Below, one piece after another: positions 1-9,052 of a stretch of 64,000 bases of DNA. The notes under the pieces are model-generated. The model ran no database searches, had not been told where the DNA came from, and saw nothing but the letters and a program-made list of their open reading frames with translations. The DNA comes from Tepidamorphaceae bacterium (GTDB lineage Bacteria; Pseudomonadota; Alphaproteobacteria; Rhizobiales; JAKSCL01): the NCBI GenBank assembly GCA_028289445.1, contig JANQPO010000014.1, forward strand, positions 124,001 to 188,000, in the 5' to 3' direction. The translations under genes were made by a program, and so were the position numbers. How positions within the stretch are numbered: position 1 is the first letter of the stretch; the number at the start of each line of letters is the position of its first letter.

Positions 1-691
1 CGCTTTCCGACATCCCGAAAATAAACACCGCGCCGGTCGCCAGCGGTACCGCGAAGAGAAACGGCCAAAACGACGTCTTGTGGTCGGGAGCGATATCAGG
101 GGCTGAGCGCCGCGCCAGATAGACGGGAAACAGGCTGAGCAGAAACAGAATGACGACGACGACAAATGGCGCCGGCCCAACGCTGCCTGTCACGCTCAGG
201 ATGGCGGGGCCTGAAGCAAAGCCGATCGACAGAAACGTTGCATACACACCCATGATGAAGCCGCGACGGTGTTCGGGCGCCAGCGCATTGATCCAATACT
301 CGGAGATAATGAAGACACCCGTCAGAGACGCGCCGAAGACGAAGCGCAGCAGGAACCATCCAAAGAGGTTCTGCATGAGATAGGTCAGCCCGAAACTAAG
401 CGTCGTGATCAAGATGGTCGTGATCATCAGCCGCGCCACGCCGATCCGCTGCGCGAGGCGCGGCATGACCGGGGTAATGGCAAGCGCGGCAATGCCGACG
501 GTCGCCATGCTCAGTCCGATGACCGAATCGGGAAGGCCCTGGCGTTCCATGATGAGGCTGAACAGCGGTCCCGTTTGACTGAGACCGATGCCGACGATCG
601 AAATCGTCGCGATGGCCGCGGCAATGCCGATTAGGTCGACCCGGCCGGTTTCGACCGGACGCGACGCATTCGCCGACGCTTGGCCGTCCAT
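1..691 (-). CDS. MFS transporter, N-terminal part (3' end outside window)
   Basis: The reading frame opens at an ATG at 691-689 and stays open to the window edge, giving about 230 residues. It begins MDGQASANASRPVETG and then runs through successive hydrophobic helices typical of the N-terminal half of a major facilitator. A charged cytoplasmic loop with PRLAQRIG lies between helices 2 and 3, where the MFS motif A usually sits, and SEYWINALAPEHRRG is reminiscent of the YcaD/MFS_1 group that moves small molecules by proton coupling. It follows the NUDIX gene by 27 bp on the same strand, so it is probably the last gene of the topA-rnr-DUF983-NUDIX run. The substrate cannot be told from sequence. 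Confidence 0.8.
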   Translation of the reverse strand, partial: MDGQASANASRPVETGRVDLIGIAAAIATISIVGIGLSQTGPLFSLIMERQGLPDSVIGLSMATVGIAALAITPVMPRLAQRIGVARLMITTILITTLSFGLTYLMQNLFGWFLLRFVFGASLTGVFIISEYWINALAPEHRRGFIMGVYATFLSIGFASGPAILSVTGSVGPAPFVVVVILFLLSLFPVYLARRSAPDIAPDHKTSFWPFLFAVPLATGAVFIFGMSES

Positions 692-718
692 CTTTGCCTC
701 CGAAGTCGATATCGGTCT

Positions 719-1456
719 TTAGACCATGTCCCGAACGAAACGGCCGTGGCGCATGTGATAAAACGGCACGGCTGGATGACGATCATAATTGACGCCGGTC
801 GCCAGGTCAGCCTCGATTCCATCCAAAACGACATGGGTGATGCGCGGCAGGTCGAGATCGCGCGCGGCGTCGAATGTGAGCCAGCAGATGTCCTGTAACT
901 CGCCGTCAGGCGCGGAATCCAGCGGCAATCGTCTGCCTATCGCGTCCGTTGGTGCTGTGAAAAATCGCGTGTCGAATCGGCGCGGGCGTCCCGGTGGCGT
1001 GATGGCGCGGGCGACAAGGCGCAGCGGCGAAAGCGATGGAATGATTCCCTGGCCGAGATAGTCCGCCCAGATCTCGGGTAACCCGGCAGCACTGGCGTCG
1101 CCGGGCACACCGACGAGAAGCCCCGTTTCCTCGAAGGTCTCGCGGACGGCGGTCATGGCGAGCGCACGGGCGCGACGGCGCGTTGGGCGCCCGCGCATGC
1201 GCACCATGAGGCGATCCTCAAGCGCTTCAGGCAATCGGTCGCAGGCCGGCGCTTTAGCGTCGGTCGGGTCGACACGCCCACCGGGGAAGACATACTTGCC
1301 GGGCATGAAGGCTAGATCTGCGCGCCGCCGTCCCATGAGCACGCGAGGCGATGCACCAGCCCGATCAACCAGGATTAGTGTCGCCGCGTCCCGTGGTTTC
1401 AGCGTTGGTCCAGAGCCGCGCTTTTCCTCGGTGATTAGGCGGTCGGGAACCGTCAT
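719..1456 (-). CDS. NUDIX hydrolase
   Basis: A 245-residue protein. The start is the ATG at 1456-1454, which overlaps the TGA of the DUF983 gene in an ATGA. A longer frame running upstream through that gene is an artefact. The second half of the Nudix box is clear as RETFEETG (residues 105-112), carrying the metal-binding glutamates, and the substrate-side FPGGRVDP precedes it at 57-64. The spacing between GG and the RE..EE helix is longer than in the canonical box because of a charged insert at about 67-100, as in the NUDT19-like group that hydrolyses CoA esters and other nucleoside diphosphate derivatives. It is probably translated together with the DUF983 gene. The substrate is unknown. 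Confidence 0.85.
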   Translation of the reverse strand: MTVPDRLITEEKRGSGPTLKPRDAATLILVDRAGASPRVLMGRRRADLAFMPGKYVFPGGRVDPTDAKAPACDRLPEALEDRLMVRMRGRPTRRRARALAMTAVRETFEETGLLVGVPGDASAAGLPEIWADYLGQGIIPSLSPLRLVARAITPPGRPRRFDTRFFTAPTDAIGRRLPLDSAPDGELQDICWLTFDAARDLDLPRITHVVLDGIEADLATGVNYDRHPAVPFYHMRHGRFVRDMV

Positions 1457-1914
1457 CCTGCGGTTGTGTTCTCCGGCGCGCTCTCCCAGCCGATATCGCC
1501 GTCCGAACTGTCCTGGCGCGGGTCGAAGCCATGCATGTAGTTGGCCCACTGCAGACCGATCAGCGCGCCCTTGATCGGCGGAAGCAAGAGCAGAGATAGG
1601 ATGACCGTGGCCGGCAGCCAGATAGCCGCCTGCACCCACATCGGGGGCGCGAGAAACCTCTCCATCAGAAGCAGACCAGGGACGACGATGTGCCCCACTA
1701 GCGTAATGGTGAAATAGGGTGGTGCGTCGTCGGCGCGTTGATGGTGGAGCGCTTCGCCGCAGGCGGGGCAGGTGTCGCGAACCTTCAAGTAGGCGGAAAA
1801 CAGCGATCCCTTGCCACAACTTGGACAGCGTCCCCTCATACCGGCGCGCATGGCGGCTCCGACAGATCGCTCGGGAAGGGCCTTTGCGTCGATGCCTTCA
1901 ATCGCCACGCTCAT
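1453..1914 (-). CDS. DUF983 family membrane protein
   Basis: A 153-residue protein of the DUF983 family. The N-terminal half carries two CxxC knuckles (CPSCGKG at about 32-38 and CPACGEA at about 48-54) forming a zinc ribbon. Two hydrophobic segments follow, at about 68-84 and 92-113, so this is a small inner-membrane protein with a cytoplasmic zinc ribbon. Its function is not established. The gene starts 3 bp after the rnr stop and overlaps the NUDIX start by 4 bp, which ties it tightly to RNase R and the hydrolase. The same rnr-DUF983-NUDIX order is common in Alphaproteobacteria. Confidence 0.88.
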   Translation of the reverse strand: MSVAIEGIDAKALPERSVGAAMRAGMRGRCPSCGKGSLFSAYLKVRDTCPACGEALHHQRADDAPPYFTITLVGHIVVPGLLLMERFLAPPMWVQAAIWLPATVILSLLLLPPIKGALIGLQWANYMHGFDPRQDSSDGDIGWESAPENTTAG

Positions 1915-1917
1915 TCG

Positions 1918-4179
1918 TCATCCTTTCTTGCGTCGGCCCCGACGCGGGGCAGGACGCGTTTTTCGCGGTCGCCTTGACCGGGTCGGACCCTTCAAAGCGC
2001 CCGCCTTGCCGTCACTTATCATGTCGAAGCGCAGCGCGCCGGCAACCGGTGCCGCCTCAACCAAGCGGACCTCGACAGCATCGCCGAGCTGAAAGATGTC
2101 GCTGGTTCGCTCGCCGATCAGCGCCCGGTTGTCTTCGTCGAGGTTGAAATAGTCGTAGTCGAGCCGAGACATGGGGACAATCCCATCGGCGCCGGTTTCT
2201 TCAAGGCGTACGAACAGGCCGGCGCGCGTGACGCCCGAGATGCGCGCCCGGAAGCTCGCACCGATCCGGTCTTGAAGGTATGCGGCAATCAAACGGTCGA
2301 GCGTGTCGCGCTCTGCGGCCATGGCGCGGCGTTCGGTCGCCGAAATCGATGCCGCGATCTCCGCCAGTCTCGGGATCGTCTTATCGTCGAGGCCGTCATC
2401 GCCCAGCCCGAACGCAGCAATCAGCGCGCGGTGGACGATCAAATCGGCGTAGCGGCGGATCGGCGAGGTGAAATGGGCGTAGCGTTTCAGATTGAGACCG
2501 AAATGGCCGTAGTTCTCGGCCGAATACTCCGCCTGGCTCTGGCTTCTGAGAATCACCTCGTTGACGAGCGGCGCATGGTCGGTGTCGGCGACCCGCGTCA
2601 GGATGCGGTTGAAATGGGTCGGCAGGAGTCGGCCGGTTTTCGGCAGGGAGAGATCGAGGGTTTGCAGGAACTCGCGAAGGCCCTCCAGTTTGGCCAAGGA
2701 TGGCGAATCGTGAGTCCGAAAGAGGAGGGGCGTTCGCGCCTGTTCGAGAGACTCCGCCGCCGCGACATTCGCCTGGATCATGAATTCCTCGATCAGGCGG
2801 TGGGCATCGAGGCGTGGCGGGATCACGATGCGGTCCACCGTGCCGTCGTCCTTCAGGAGGACCCGGCGCTCGGGGAGGTCGAGATCGAGCGGTTCGCGGT
2901 CTGACTTCGCCTTCTCCAATGCCTGGTAGGCCGACCAAAGAGGTGTCAGAACGGTGTCCGTCAATGGTGCCGTTCGATCGTTGGGCTGGCCGTCGAAGGC
3001 GTCTTGAGCCTCGGTGTAGCTCAAGCTGGCGACGGAGCGGATCATGGCCCGTGCGAACGTGTGTGATGACTTGCGCCCCGACGTATCGAACACCATGCGT
3101 GCCACGAGCGCGGGGCGAACCACATCGTCCTTCAAGGAGCAAAGATCGTTGGAAATGCGCTCCGGCAGCATCGGGACAACACGGTCGGGGAAGTAGACGG
3201 AGTTACCGCGTTTGAGCGCTTCGCGATCAAGCGCGGAGCCGGACCGAACGAGAGCGGCGACATCGGCGATCGCGACCCAGACAACCCAGCCGCCCGGATT
3301 GGATTTGTCCGTATCGGCCTCGGCGAACACCGCATCGTCGTGATCACGCGCATCGGCAGGATCAATCGTGACGAAGGGGAGACGGGTCAAGTCGTCGCGA
3401 CCATCCGGGGTCGGAAGCGTTGCGGCGTCAGCTTCCGCGATGATGCTGTCGGGAAAGACATAAGGAATGTCGTGATCGTGCAGCGCGATCAGGCTGACGG
3501 CTTTTTCGGAGCGGACATCCGCCAGCACTTCGACGATCTTGGCGACCGCCGGGCCCGTTCGCCCGATCTTGTTTGGCTCCGCCGAGACGAGATCGCCGTC
3601 AGTCGCACCGGCGAGTTGATCCGGGTGAATTTTCAGAACGCCTTTTGTCTTCTTATCAATGGGTTCCAGTTGATAGTTGTCGCGTTCGGTGCGGCGAACC
3701 ACGCCGAGGATACGGGTGCGCCGGCGTCCCAGAACCTTGACGGGTCGGGCGTTGTAGACGCCATCGGCATCCTGCTCGAGGCGCGCGAGCACGCGATCGC
3801 CAACGCCAGGCGGCGGACCGGTCGGCCGTTTCGGCGGCACGACAAGGATCTTCGGCGGTGAACCCGACTCAAGATTATCCCAATCGGCCGGCCGCGCGAC
3901 CAACTCGCCATCATCGTCGCGTCCGGTGATCGCCAGCACGCAAACCTTCGGCAGGCGTCCCGGACGCTCCAGCCGTCGGCCGCGCTTCTCAAGCAGGCCC
4001 TCTTCGGCCATATCGCGCAGAAGACCCTTTAGCGCGACCCGTTCGGACGGCGCGACGCGAAAGGCGCGGGCGATTTCGCGCTTGCCCGTGCGCCCTGGGT
4101 TCTCCTCTATGAATTCCAGGATGGCGTCCTTCGAGGGCAGGCCGCCGAACGTCGTCTTCCGCGAAGACTTTCGCGCCAT
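1918..4179 (-). CDS. rnr: Ribonuclease R
   Basis: A 753-residue 3'-5' exoribonuclease of the RNase II/R superfamily, which degrades structured RNA processively in the cytoplasm. In order: an N-terminal helix-turn-helix-like domain (about 1-65, GKREIARAFRV), cold-shock OB domains, the RNB catalytic domain with the metal-binding signature DPADARDHDDAVF (about 270-283), and a C-terminal S1 domain (FRARISGVTRAGLFVRL). The tail is basic and ends KTRPAPRRGRRKKG, as is usual for RNase R and not for RNase II. The gene begins 10 bp after topA ends on the same strand, so the two are probably co-transcribed. Confidence 0.96.
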   Translation of the reverse strand: MARKSSRKTTFGGLPSKDAILEFIEENPGRTGKREIARAFRVAPSERVALKGLLRDMAEEGLLEKRGRRLERPGRLPKVCVLAITGRDDDGELVARPADWDNLESGSPPKILVVPPKRPTGPPPGVGDRVLARLEQDADGVYNARPVKVLGRRRTRILGVVRRTERDNYQLEPIDKKTKGVLKIHPDQLAGATDGDLVSAEPNKIGRTGPAVAKIVEVLADVRSEKAVSLIALHDHDIPYVFPDSIIAEADAATLPTPDGRDDLTRLPFVTIDPADARDHDDAVFAEADTDKSNPGGWVVWVAIADVAALVRSGSALDREALKRGNSVYFPDRVVPMLPERISNDLCSLKDDVVRPALVARMVFDTSGRKSSHTFARAMIRSVASLSYTEAQDAFDGQPNDRTAPLTDTVLTPLWSAYQALEKAKSDREPLDLDLPERRVLLKDDGTVDRIVIPPRLDAHRLIEEFMIQANVAAAESLEQARTPLLFRTHDSPSLAKLEGLREFLQTLDLSLPKTGRLLPTHFNRILTRVADTDHAPLVNEVILRSQSQAEYSAENYGHFGLNLKRYAHFTSPIRRYADLIVHRALIAAFGLGDDGLDDKTIPRLAEIAASISATERRAMAAERDTLDRLIAAYLQDRIGASFRARISGVTRAGLFVRLEETGADGIVPMSRLDYDYFNLDEDNRALIGERTSDIFQLGDAVEVRLVEAAPVAGALRFDMISDGKAGALKGPTRSRRPRKTRPAPRRGRRKKG

Positions 4180-4189
4180 CGTTTACGGC

Positions 4190-6766
4190 CTAGTCTGTCG
4201 CCACGGCTGCTTTCTTGCGCCGGCCACCCTTTGATTTGCCGCCCTTTTTCTCGGCCTTCGCGGCAATCAGTTCCACGGCGCGCTCCATTGTGACTGCCGC
4301 CGGATCGAGATCTTTGGGCAAAGTCGCATTGATCCGGCCATGGTTGACATAAGGGCCATAGCGGCCGGACATCACCTTGACAGGCCCGCCAAGCGTAGGG
4401 TGCTCGCCAAGTTCAGCCAGCGCAGATGGACCGGAGCGCCCGCCGCGGCTGTTGGCCTTTTCGGCCAGAACGGTAACGGCCCGGTTGAGGCCGACCGTGA
4501 AGACCTCGTCCGGGGAATCGAGATTGGCGAACGTGCCATCGTGGACGATGTAGGGGCCGTAACGGCCGAAATTCGCCTGAATCGGCTTGCCGGTCTCGGG
4601 ATGAAGGCCGACGTCGCGCGGCAGTGACAAGAGTTTGATGGCAAGCGCGAGGTTGGCCGATCCCGGGTCGACACCTTTGGGTAGGCCCGCGCGTTTTGGC
4701 TTGGCTTCGCCTTCGACGGCCATCTCGAAATAGGGACCGAAACGGCCGGACTTGAAGAAAATGTCGGTGCCGGTGTCGGGGTGCTGGCCGATCGGCGTGT
4801 CGTTGTCGCCGATGCCTTCCGCAGTGTCGCCGTCGGTCGCGCCCAGCTGTTTTGTGTATCGGCAGTCTGGATAGTTCGAGCATCCGATGAAGGCGCCGAA
4901 TTTTCCAAGTTTTAGGCTCAGTTGCCCGTCGCCGCATTTGGGACACTGGCGCGGGTCGCTGCCGTCTTCCCTGGGTGGGAAGACATGCTCGCGGAGCATC
5001 TCGTTCAGTGCGTCCAGCACCTGCGCCACGCGCAGGTCCGATGTTCCCTCGACGGCACCGGTGAAATCGCGCCAGAAGTCGCGCAGCACTTGCCGCCAGT
5101 CGAGGTCGCCGGCGGAGATGCGATCGAGCTGCTCTTCCAAGGCCGCGGTGAAATCGTATTCGACATAGCGGGCGAAGAAGCTCTCCAGGAAGGCGATAAC
5201 CAGCCGTCCCTTTCCCTGGGGCACCAGCCGGCGCTTGTCGACTTCGATGTAGTCGCGATCGCGCAGGGTCTGGATCGTGGCGGCGTAGGTCGACGGCCGG
5301 CCGATCCCCAGTTCTTCCATCTTCTTGACCAGCGTCGCCTCGGTGTAGCGCGGCGGCGGTTCGGTGAAGTGCTGCGACGCGTCGATGCGCTCGCGGGCGA
5401 GCTGGTCGTCCTTGGCCATCGCGGGGAGGCGGCGGGAGTCCTCGTCCTCCTCGTCGTCGCGCCCTTCCTGATAGAGCTTGAGGAAGCCGTCGAACTGGAC
5501 GACCGAGCCCGTCGCACGTAGCGCGACGGGTGCTTCGCCGCCGGTCGCCACGATGTCCGCCGTCGTACGCTCTACCAGTGCCGACTCCATCTGGCTGGCG
5601 ATCGTGCGCTTCCAGATCAGATCGTAGAGCTTGGCTTGGTCCGGCTCCAGGAACTTCGATACCGAGCCTGGATCTCGGAACAGATCCGTCGGCCGGATCG
5701 CCTCGTGCGCCTCTTGAGCGTTCTTGGCTTTCGATTTGTAAACACGCGGCTTTTCCGGAAGGTAGTCGTCGCCGAAATTCGAGGTGATTGCGCGGCGTGT
5801 CTGTGCCAAAGCTTCAGGCGCGATCTCCAGGCCGTCGGTCCGCATGTAGGTGATCAGGCCGACGGTTTCGCCGCCGATCGACGTGCCTTCATAGAGGCGC
5901 TGGGCGACCTGCATCGTTCGCGAGGCGGAAAACCCGTATTTGCGGGAGGCCTCCTGTTGCAATGTCGACGTCGTGAAGGGCGGGCGTGGATGCCGCTTTT
6001 GCGGTTTGGCCTCGACGCTGGTGACGGCGAACGTCGAGGCTTCCAGCGCCGTCTTAATGCGCATCGCCTCCGCTTCGGTATGAACATCGAGCCGGCCCAA
6101 TTTCTGGCCGTCGAAACCGGTTAGTCGTGCTTCGAACGGCGTGCCGGACGGTGTCTTCAAACCCGCCAGGATCGTCCAATACTCCTGGGGCTTGAACAGT
6201 TCGATCTCGCGCTCGCGATCGCAGACCAGACGCAGCGCCACCGATTGCACCCGTCCGGCGGAGCGGGCGCCCGGCAGCTTGCGCCACAGCACCGGCGACA
6301 GGGTGAAGCCAACGAGATAGTCGAGCGCGCGGCGCGCCAGGTAGGCGTCGACCAGCGGTGCATCGATGTCGCGGGGATGCGCCATGGCCTCGGTCACGGC
6401 GTTCTTGGTGATGGCGTTGAAGACCACGCGCTGAACGGCCTTGTCCTTCAAGGCCTTTCGGTTCTTCAGGATCTCCAACACATGCCAGGAAATGGCTTCG
6501 CCTTCGCGATCCGGGTCGGTCGCCAGAATGATTCTGTCCGCATCCTTCACCGCTTCGGTGATCTCGCGCATGCGCTTTTGCGATTTCGAATCAACATCCC
6601 ACCGCATGGCGAAGTCGGAATCGGGGTCGACCGATCCCTCCTTCGACGGCAGATCGCGCACATGCCCGTAAGACGCGAGCACCGTGTAGTCCGGTCCCAG
6701 ATACTTGTTGATTGTTTTCGCCTTGGCGGGCGACTCGACAATTACGACGTTCGACGGCAACGCCAT
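4190..6766 (-). CDS. topA: DNA topoisomerase I
   Basis: An 858-residue type IA topoisomerase that relaxes negative supercoils. The N-terminal Toprim domain opens with VIVESPAKAKTI and contains the metal site DPDREGEAISWH. The catalytic tyrosine is Y307 in LITYMRTDG. The C-terminal region has one C4 zinc finger (CPKCGDG followed by CSNYPDC) and then basic topo_C repeats with recurring FGRYGPY/GRYGPYV, in place of the several zinc fingers of the E. coli enzyme; this is the usual alphaproteobacterial form. The ATG is preceded by AGAAGGAT. A small hairpin (ACGAC at 6789-6793 with GTCGT at 6801-6805) sits in the leader. Confidence 0.97.
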   Translation of the reverse strand: MALPSNVVIVESPAKAKTINKYLGPDYTVLASYGHVRDLPSKEGSVDPDSDFAMRWDVDSKSQKRMREITEAVKDADRIILATDPDREGEAISWHVLEILKNRKALKDKAVQRVVFNAITKNAVTEAMAHPRDIDAPLVDAYLARRALDYLVGFTLSPVLWRKLPGARSAGRVQSVALRLVCDREREIELFKPQEYWTILAGLKTPSGTPFEARLTGFDGQKLGRLDVHTEAEAMRIKTALEASTFAVTSVEAKPQKRHPRPPFTTSTLQQEASRKYGFSASRTMQVAQRLYEGTSIGGETVGLITYMRTDGLEIAPEALAQTRRAITSNFGDDYLPEKPRVYKSKAKNAQEAHEAIRPTDLFRDPGSVSKFLEPDQAKLYDLIWKRTIASQMESALVERTTADIVATGGEAPVALRATGSVVQFDGFLKLYQEGRDDEEDEDSRRLPAMAKDDQLARERIDASQHFTEPPPRYTEATLVKKMEELGIGRPSTYAATIQTLRDRDYIEVDKRRLVPQGKGRLVIAFLESFFARYVEYDFTAALEEQLDRISAGDLDWRQVLRDFWRDFTGAVEGTSDLRVAQVLDALNEMLREHVFPPREDGSDPRQCPKCGDGQLSLKLGKFGAFIGCSNYPDCRYTKQLGATDGDTAEGIGDNDTPIGQHPDTGTDIFFKSGRFGPYFEMAVEGEAKPKRAGLPKGVDPGSANLALAIKLLSLPRDVGLHPETGKPIQANFGRYGPYIVHDGTFANLDSPDEVFTVGLNRAVTVLAEKANSRGGRSGPSALAELGEHPTLGGPVKVMSGRYGPYVNHGRINATLPKDLDPAAVTMERAVELIAAKAEKKGGKSKGGRRKKAAVATD

Positions 6767-6991
6767 ATCCTTCTAAGCTGATGAAATTACGACGCTTTTA
6801 GTCGTGTTTTTCGGGATGCGCGTCTCGCCAACCCCGATCCGCGCGGTCGGAATGTGGTGAAATCGAAGCGTGCTGTCAATCGTAGGGCGCGACGGCGGGC
6901 GCTGTGTTAACAGACTTTACAACTTATACGAGTTTATTTTTTTAAATACACGTAGTAAGAGTGATTCACGTTCTTCGAGACTATTGGCACT
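6767..6991. promoter_or_regulatory. Divergent intergenic region with an AT-rich island
   Basis: This 225-bp gap separates topA (minus) from a small plus-strand gene. The part next to the small gene, about 6903-6980, is strikingly AT-rich (runs such as TTTATTTTTTTAAATA at 6933-6948) against GC-rich surroundings and probably holds the plus-strand promoter. I could not settle on a single -35/-10 pair. The part next to topA has a short hairpin followed by GTTTTT on the plus strand (6789-6811). Confidence 0.5.
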
Positions 6992-7249
6992 ATGACTAAG
7001 CGGCGCGATCAATCCCCTCCCGGTTCGTCTGGAAACGGCAACGGTGTAACAGGACCGGGCGGTGATAGTATAGGCCGGGATGATGCTGCGGATTATATCC
7101 GCGGGATCGTTTCACCGCTCATCCATGTCGCCTTGGACAATAATCTTGAGGTCGTTGCCTACCTTCTCAAACTGGCCACTGAGGAAGCCGGGCTCAAATC
7201 CTCGGTGATCGATGTCGGCCGCCGCACGCACCGGGATCCAAGCGCTTAG
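6992..7249 (+). CDS. Small conserved-looking hypothetical protein
   Basis: An 85-residue protein beginning MTKRRDQSPPGSSGNGNG. A polar, glycine-rich N-terminus (to about 30) is followed by a probable helical segment DYIRGIVSPLIHVALDNNLEVVAYLLKLA (28-62, shown here only as DYIRGIVSPL...YLLKLA in outline). This layout resembles short alphaproteobacterial proteins of unknown function that end in a helix containing YLLxxA. It has its own AT-rich upstream region and stands alone on its strand. Its stop codon interlocks with that of dprA (plus TAG 7247-7249, minus TAA 7248-7246). No function can be given. Confidence 0.6.
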   Translation: MTKRRDQSPPGSSGNGNGVTGPGGDSIGRDDAADYIRGIVSPLIHVALDNNLEVVAYLLKLATEEAGLKSSVIDVGRRTHRDPSA

Positions 7250-8409
7250 CTGTCTTTGATCCGAACACCTTGCTGATCTGCCCGTGTGATCCGACCTGCA
7301 AGTTCTAGTTCCATCAAGGCGGCCTGGACTGCGCCCGCTGAAGCGCCGGACTCGCGGATGAGAAGATCCACCGGCGTGTCGCTGACGCCGATCAGTGCGA
7401 CGACGGTCTCAACCAAGCCCATCGGCGTCGGCTCCGCGGTCACCGTTTCGTCGATATCCAAGCCATCATCAAATAATGCATCGCGTTCACGCACCGTGGG
7501 ACGCTCTTTTGGCGCCGTGAGCATCGGCTTCACCGCCGCGACGATGTCGTCCGGCTCGGTCACCATGATCGCGCCGTCCTTGATGAGCTTGTTGGTGCCG
7601 CTGGCGCGCGGGTCGGCTAGATTGCCGGGTGCCGCAAACACATCGCGTCCCTGTTCGAGCGCAAAGCGCGCTGTGATCAGCGTGCCCGATCGATGCGCCG
7701 CCTCGACAACGAAAACGCCATAGGAAAGCCCGGATATAATCCGGTTGCGCGCGGGAAAATCACGGCCGCGCGGCTCGGCGAAGGGCGAGCGCTCGGTAAT
7801 CAGCGCGCCACTTTCGATGACGCGCTCTGCCAATTCGGCGTTCTCCGGCGGATAGATGGTCCCAATACCGCCAGCAAAGACGCCGACCGTGCCGGTCTCA
7901 AGGCTTGCTTCATGGGCCGCGGTGTCGATGCCCCGTGCGAATCCGGAGACCACGACAAACCCAGCTTCACCAAGCGCTAAGGCGAATTCGCGCGCAAGCT
8001 TTCGACCGGTTGCCGACGCGTTGCGCGAACCGACGATCGCAATTGCCGGCCGCGACAGCACGGCAGTATCGCCACGTGCCCAGATCAACGGAGGCGCCCC
8101 TGGAATATGGGCCAAGAGCGGTGGATAGGACGGATCGCCCCGCGCGATCAGCGCCGCGCCAAGATCGCCGCCGGCCAACCATTCGGCGTCGATGTCATCA
8201 TCGGTTGCGATGCGCGGCGGGCGTTTGGCGCCGCCACGTGCCGCCATGCCTGGCAGCGCCTCAAGCGCCGCCTCGCCGCCGCCGTACATGTTGATCAGCC
8301 GGTAGAACGTACCTGGGCCGACATTCTCGCTGCGCAAAAGGCGAAGCCAGGCGCGCTTCTCGCGATCCGGCAACGCGACTTGCAGCCTGGAATGGCGATC
8401 AGCCGCCAT
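7246..8409 (-). CDS. dprA: DNA-processing protein DprA
   Basis: About 387 residues. DprA loads RecA onto incoming single-stranded DNA during natural transformation and is also kept in many species not known to be competent. The Rossmann-fold core shows [10 protein letters not shown] and [17 protein letters not shown], and the family signature continues with [11 protein letters not shown] and [12 protein letters not shown]. The C-terminal 70 residues look like the winged-helix (DprA_WH) domain. I chose the ATG at 8409 ([10 protein letters not shown]), which overlaps the end of plsY by 11 bp; the longer start at 8481 would put 24 extra residues inside plsY. It is the last gene of the pyrB-pyrC-plsY-dprA run. 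Confidence 0.93.
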   Translation of the reverse strand: MAADRHSRLQVALPDREKRAWLRLLRSENVGPGTFYRLINMYGGGEAALEALPGMAARGGAKRPPRIATDDDIDAEWLAGGDLGAALIARGDPSYPPLLAHIPGAPPLIWARGDTAVLSRPAIAIVGSRNASATGRKLAREFALALGEAGFVVVSGFARGIDTAAHEASLETGTVGVFAGGIGTIYPPENAELAERVIESGALITERSPFAEPRGRDFPARNRIISGLSYGVFVVEAAHRSGTLITARFALEQGRDVFAAPGNLADPRASGTNKLIKDGAIMVTEPDDIVAAVKPMLTAPKERPTVRERDALFDDGLDIDETVTAEPTPMGLVETVVALIGVSDTPVDLLIRESGASAGAVQAALMELELAGRITRADQQGVRIKDS

Positions 8410-9037
8410 CGCTTGATGCCGCGGCGTTCTTGCCGCCGATGCGGCTTTCCTCGCCGGAGACCAACCGCCGAATATTGCCACGGTGCTTCAGCCAAAGAAG
8501 CACGGACATCAGCCCGAACATCTCCGCCAGTTGCCATTCCCCCAGACTGGCGAGAATGACGGGGACAGCGAGGCTGGCGCCAAGCGCGGCGAGGGACGAG
8601 TAGCGAAAGGCAAACGCCAGTGCCAGCCAAATAGCGGCGAACGCAAGTGCGACCTGCCAGAATGCGCCAAGGAGGATGCCGAGATAGGTGGCGACACCCT
8701 TGCCGCCTTTGAACCGCAGCCAGATGGGATAAAGGTGCCCCAAAAAGGCGCCCATGCCGGCCAAGACCGCCGTGTCCGGTCCAAATTCGGCGCCGATAAG
8801 GTAAGCAAGCGTGCCCTTCAGGCCGTCGCCCAGAACCGTCAGGACCGCGAGGTCCTTGCGCCCCGTGCGCAGAACGTTTGTCGCGCCGATATTGCCGGAC
8901 CCGATCGATCTAATGTCACCAAGGCCGGCCAGCTTGGTCAGTAAGACGCCAAACGGGATCGATCCGAGCAAATAGCCGACCAGGAGCGCGCCCGCCAAAA
9001 AGGGCGCCGCAAAACTCCAGGAAATCGGATCCGGCAT
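8399..9037 (-). CDS. plsY: Acyl-phosphate:glycerol-3-phosphate acyltransferase PlsY
   Basis: A 212-residue inner-membrane enzyme that transfers an acyl group from acyl phosphate to glycerol-3-phosphate, the first step of phospholipid synthesis in the PlsX/PlsY route. The three family motifs are present: GSIPFG with [11 protein letters not shown] (about 25-57), the glycine-rich loop FKGGKGVAT (about 109-117) and a C-terminal [13 protein letters not shown]. Five or so hydrophobic helices are visible. It lies 15 bp after the PyrC-like gene and overlaps dprA. Confidence 0.95.
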   Translation of the reverse strand: MPDPISWSFAAPFLAGALLVGYLLGSIPFGVLLTKLAGLGDIRSIGSGNIGATNVLRTGRKDLAVLTVLGDGLKGTLAYLIGAEFGPDTAVLAGMGAFLGHLYPIWLRFKGGKGVATYLGILLGAFWQVALAFAAIWLALAFAFRYSSLAALGASLAVPVILASLGEWQLAEMFGLMSVLLWLKHRGNIRRLVSGEESRIGGKNAAASSDGG

Positions 9038-9052
9038 AAATCGCTCTGCGGG

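Noticed and set aside
1457..1819. N-terminal extension of the NUDIX frame to 1819
   Set aside because: The extra 121 residues lie inside the DUF983 gene in another frame, and the ATGA overlap start explains the protein fully.
6789..6811. Hairpin plus T-run as an intrinsic terminator on the plus strand
   Set aside because: No plus-strand gene lies upstream to be terminated, and the stem is only 5 bp. It was kept only as a topA leader hairpin.
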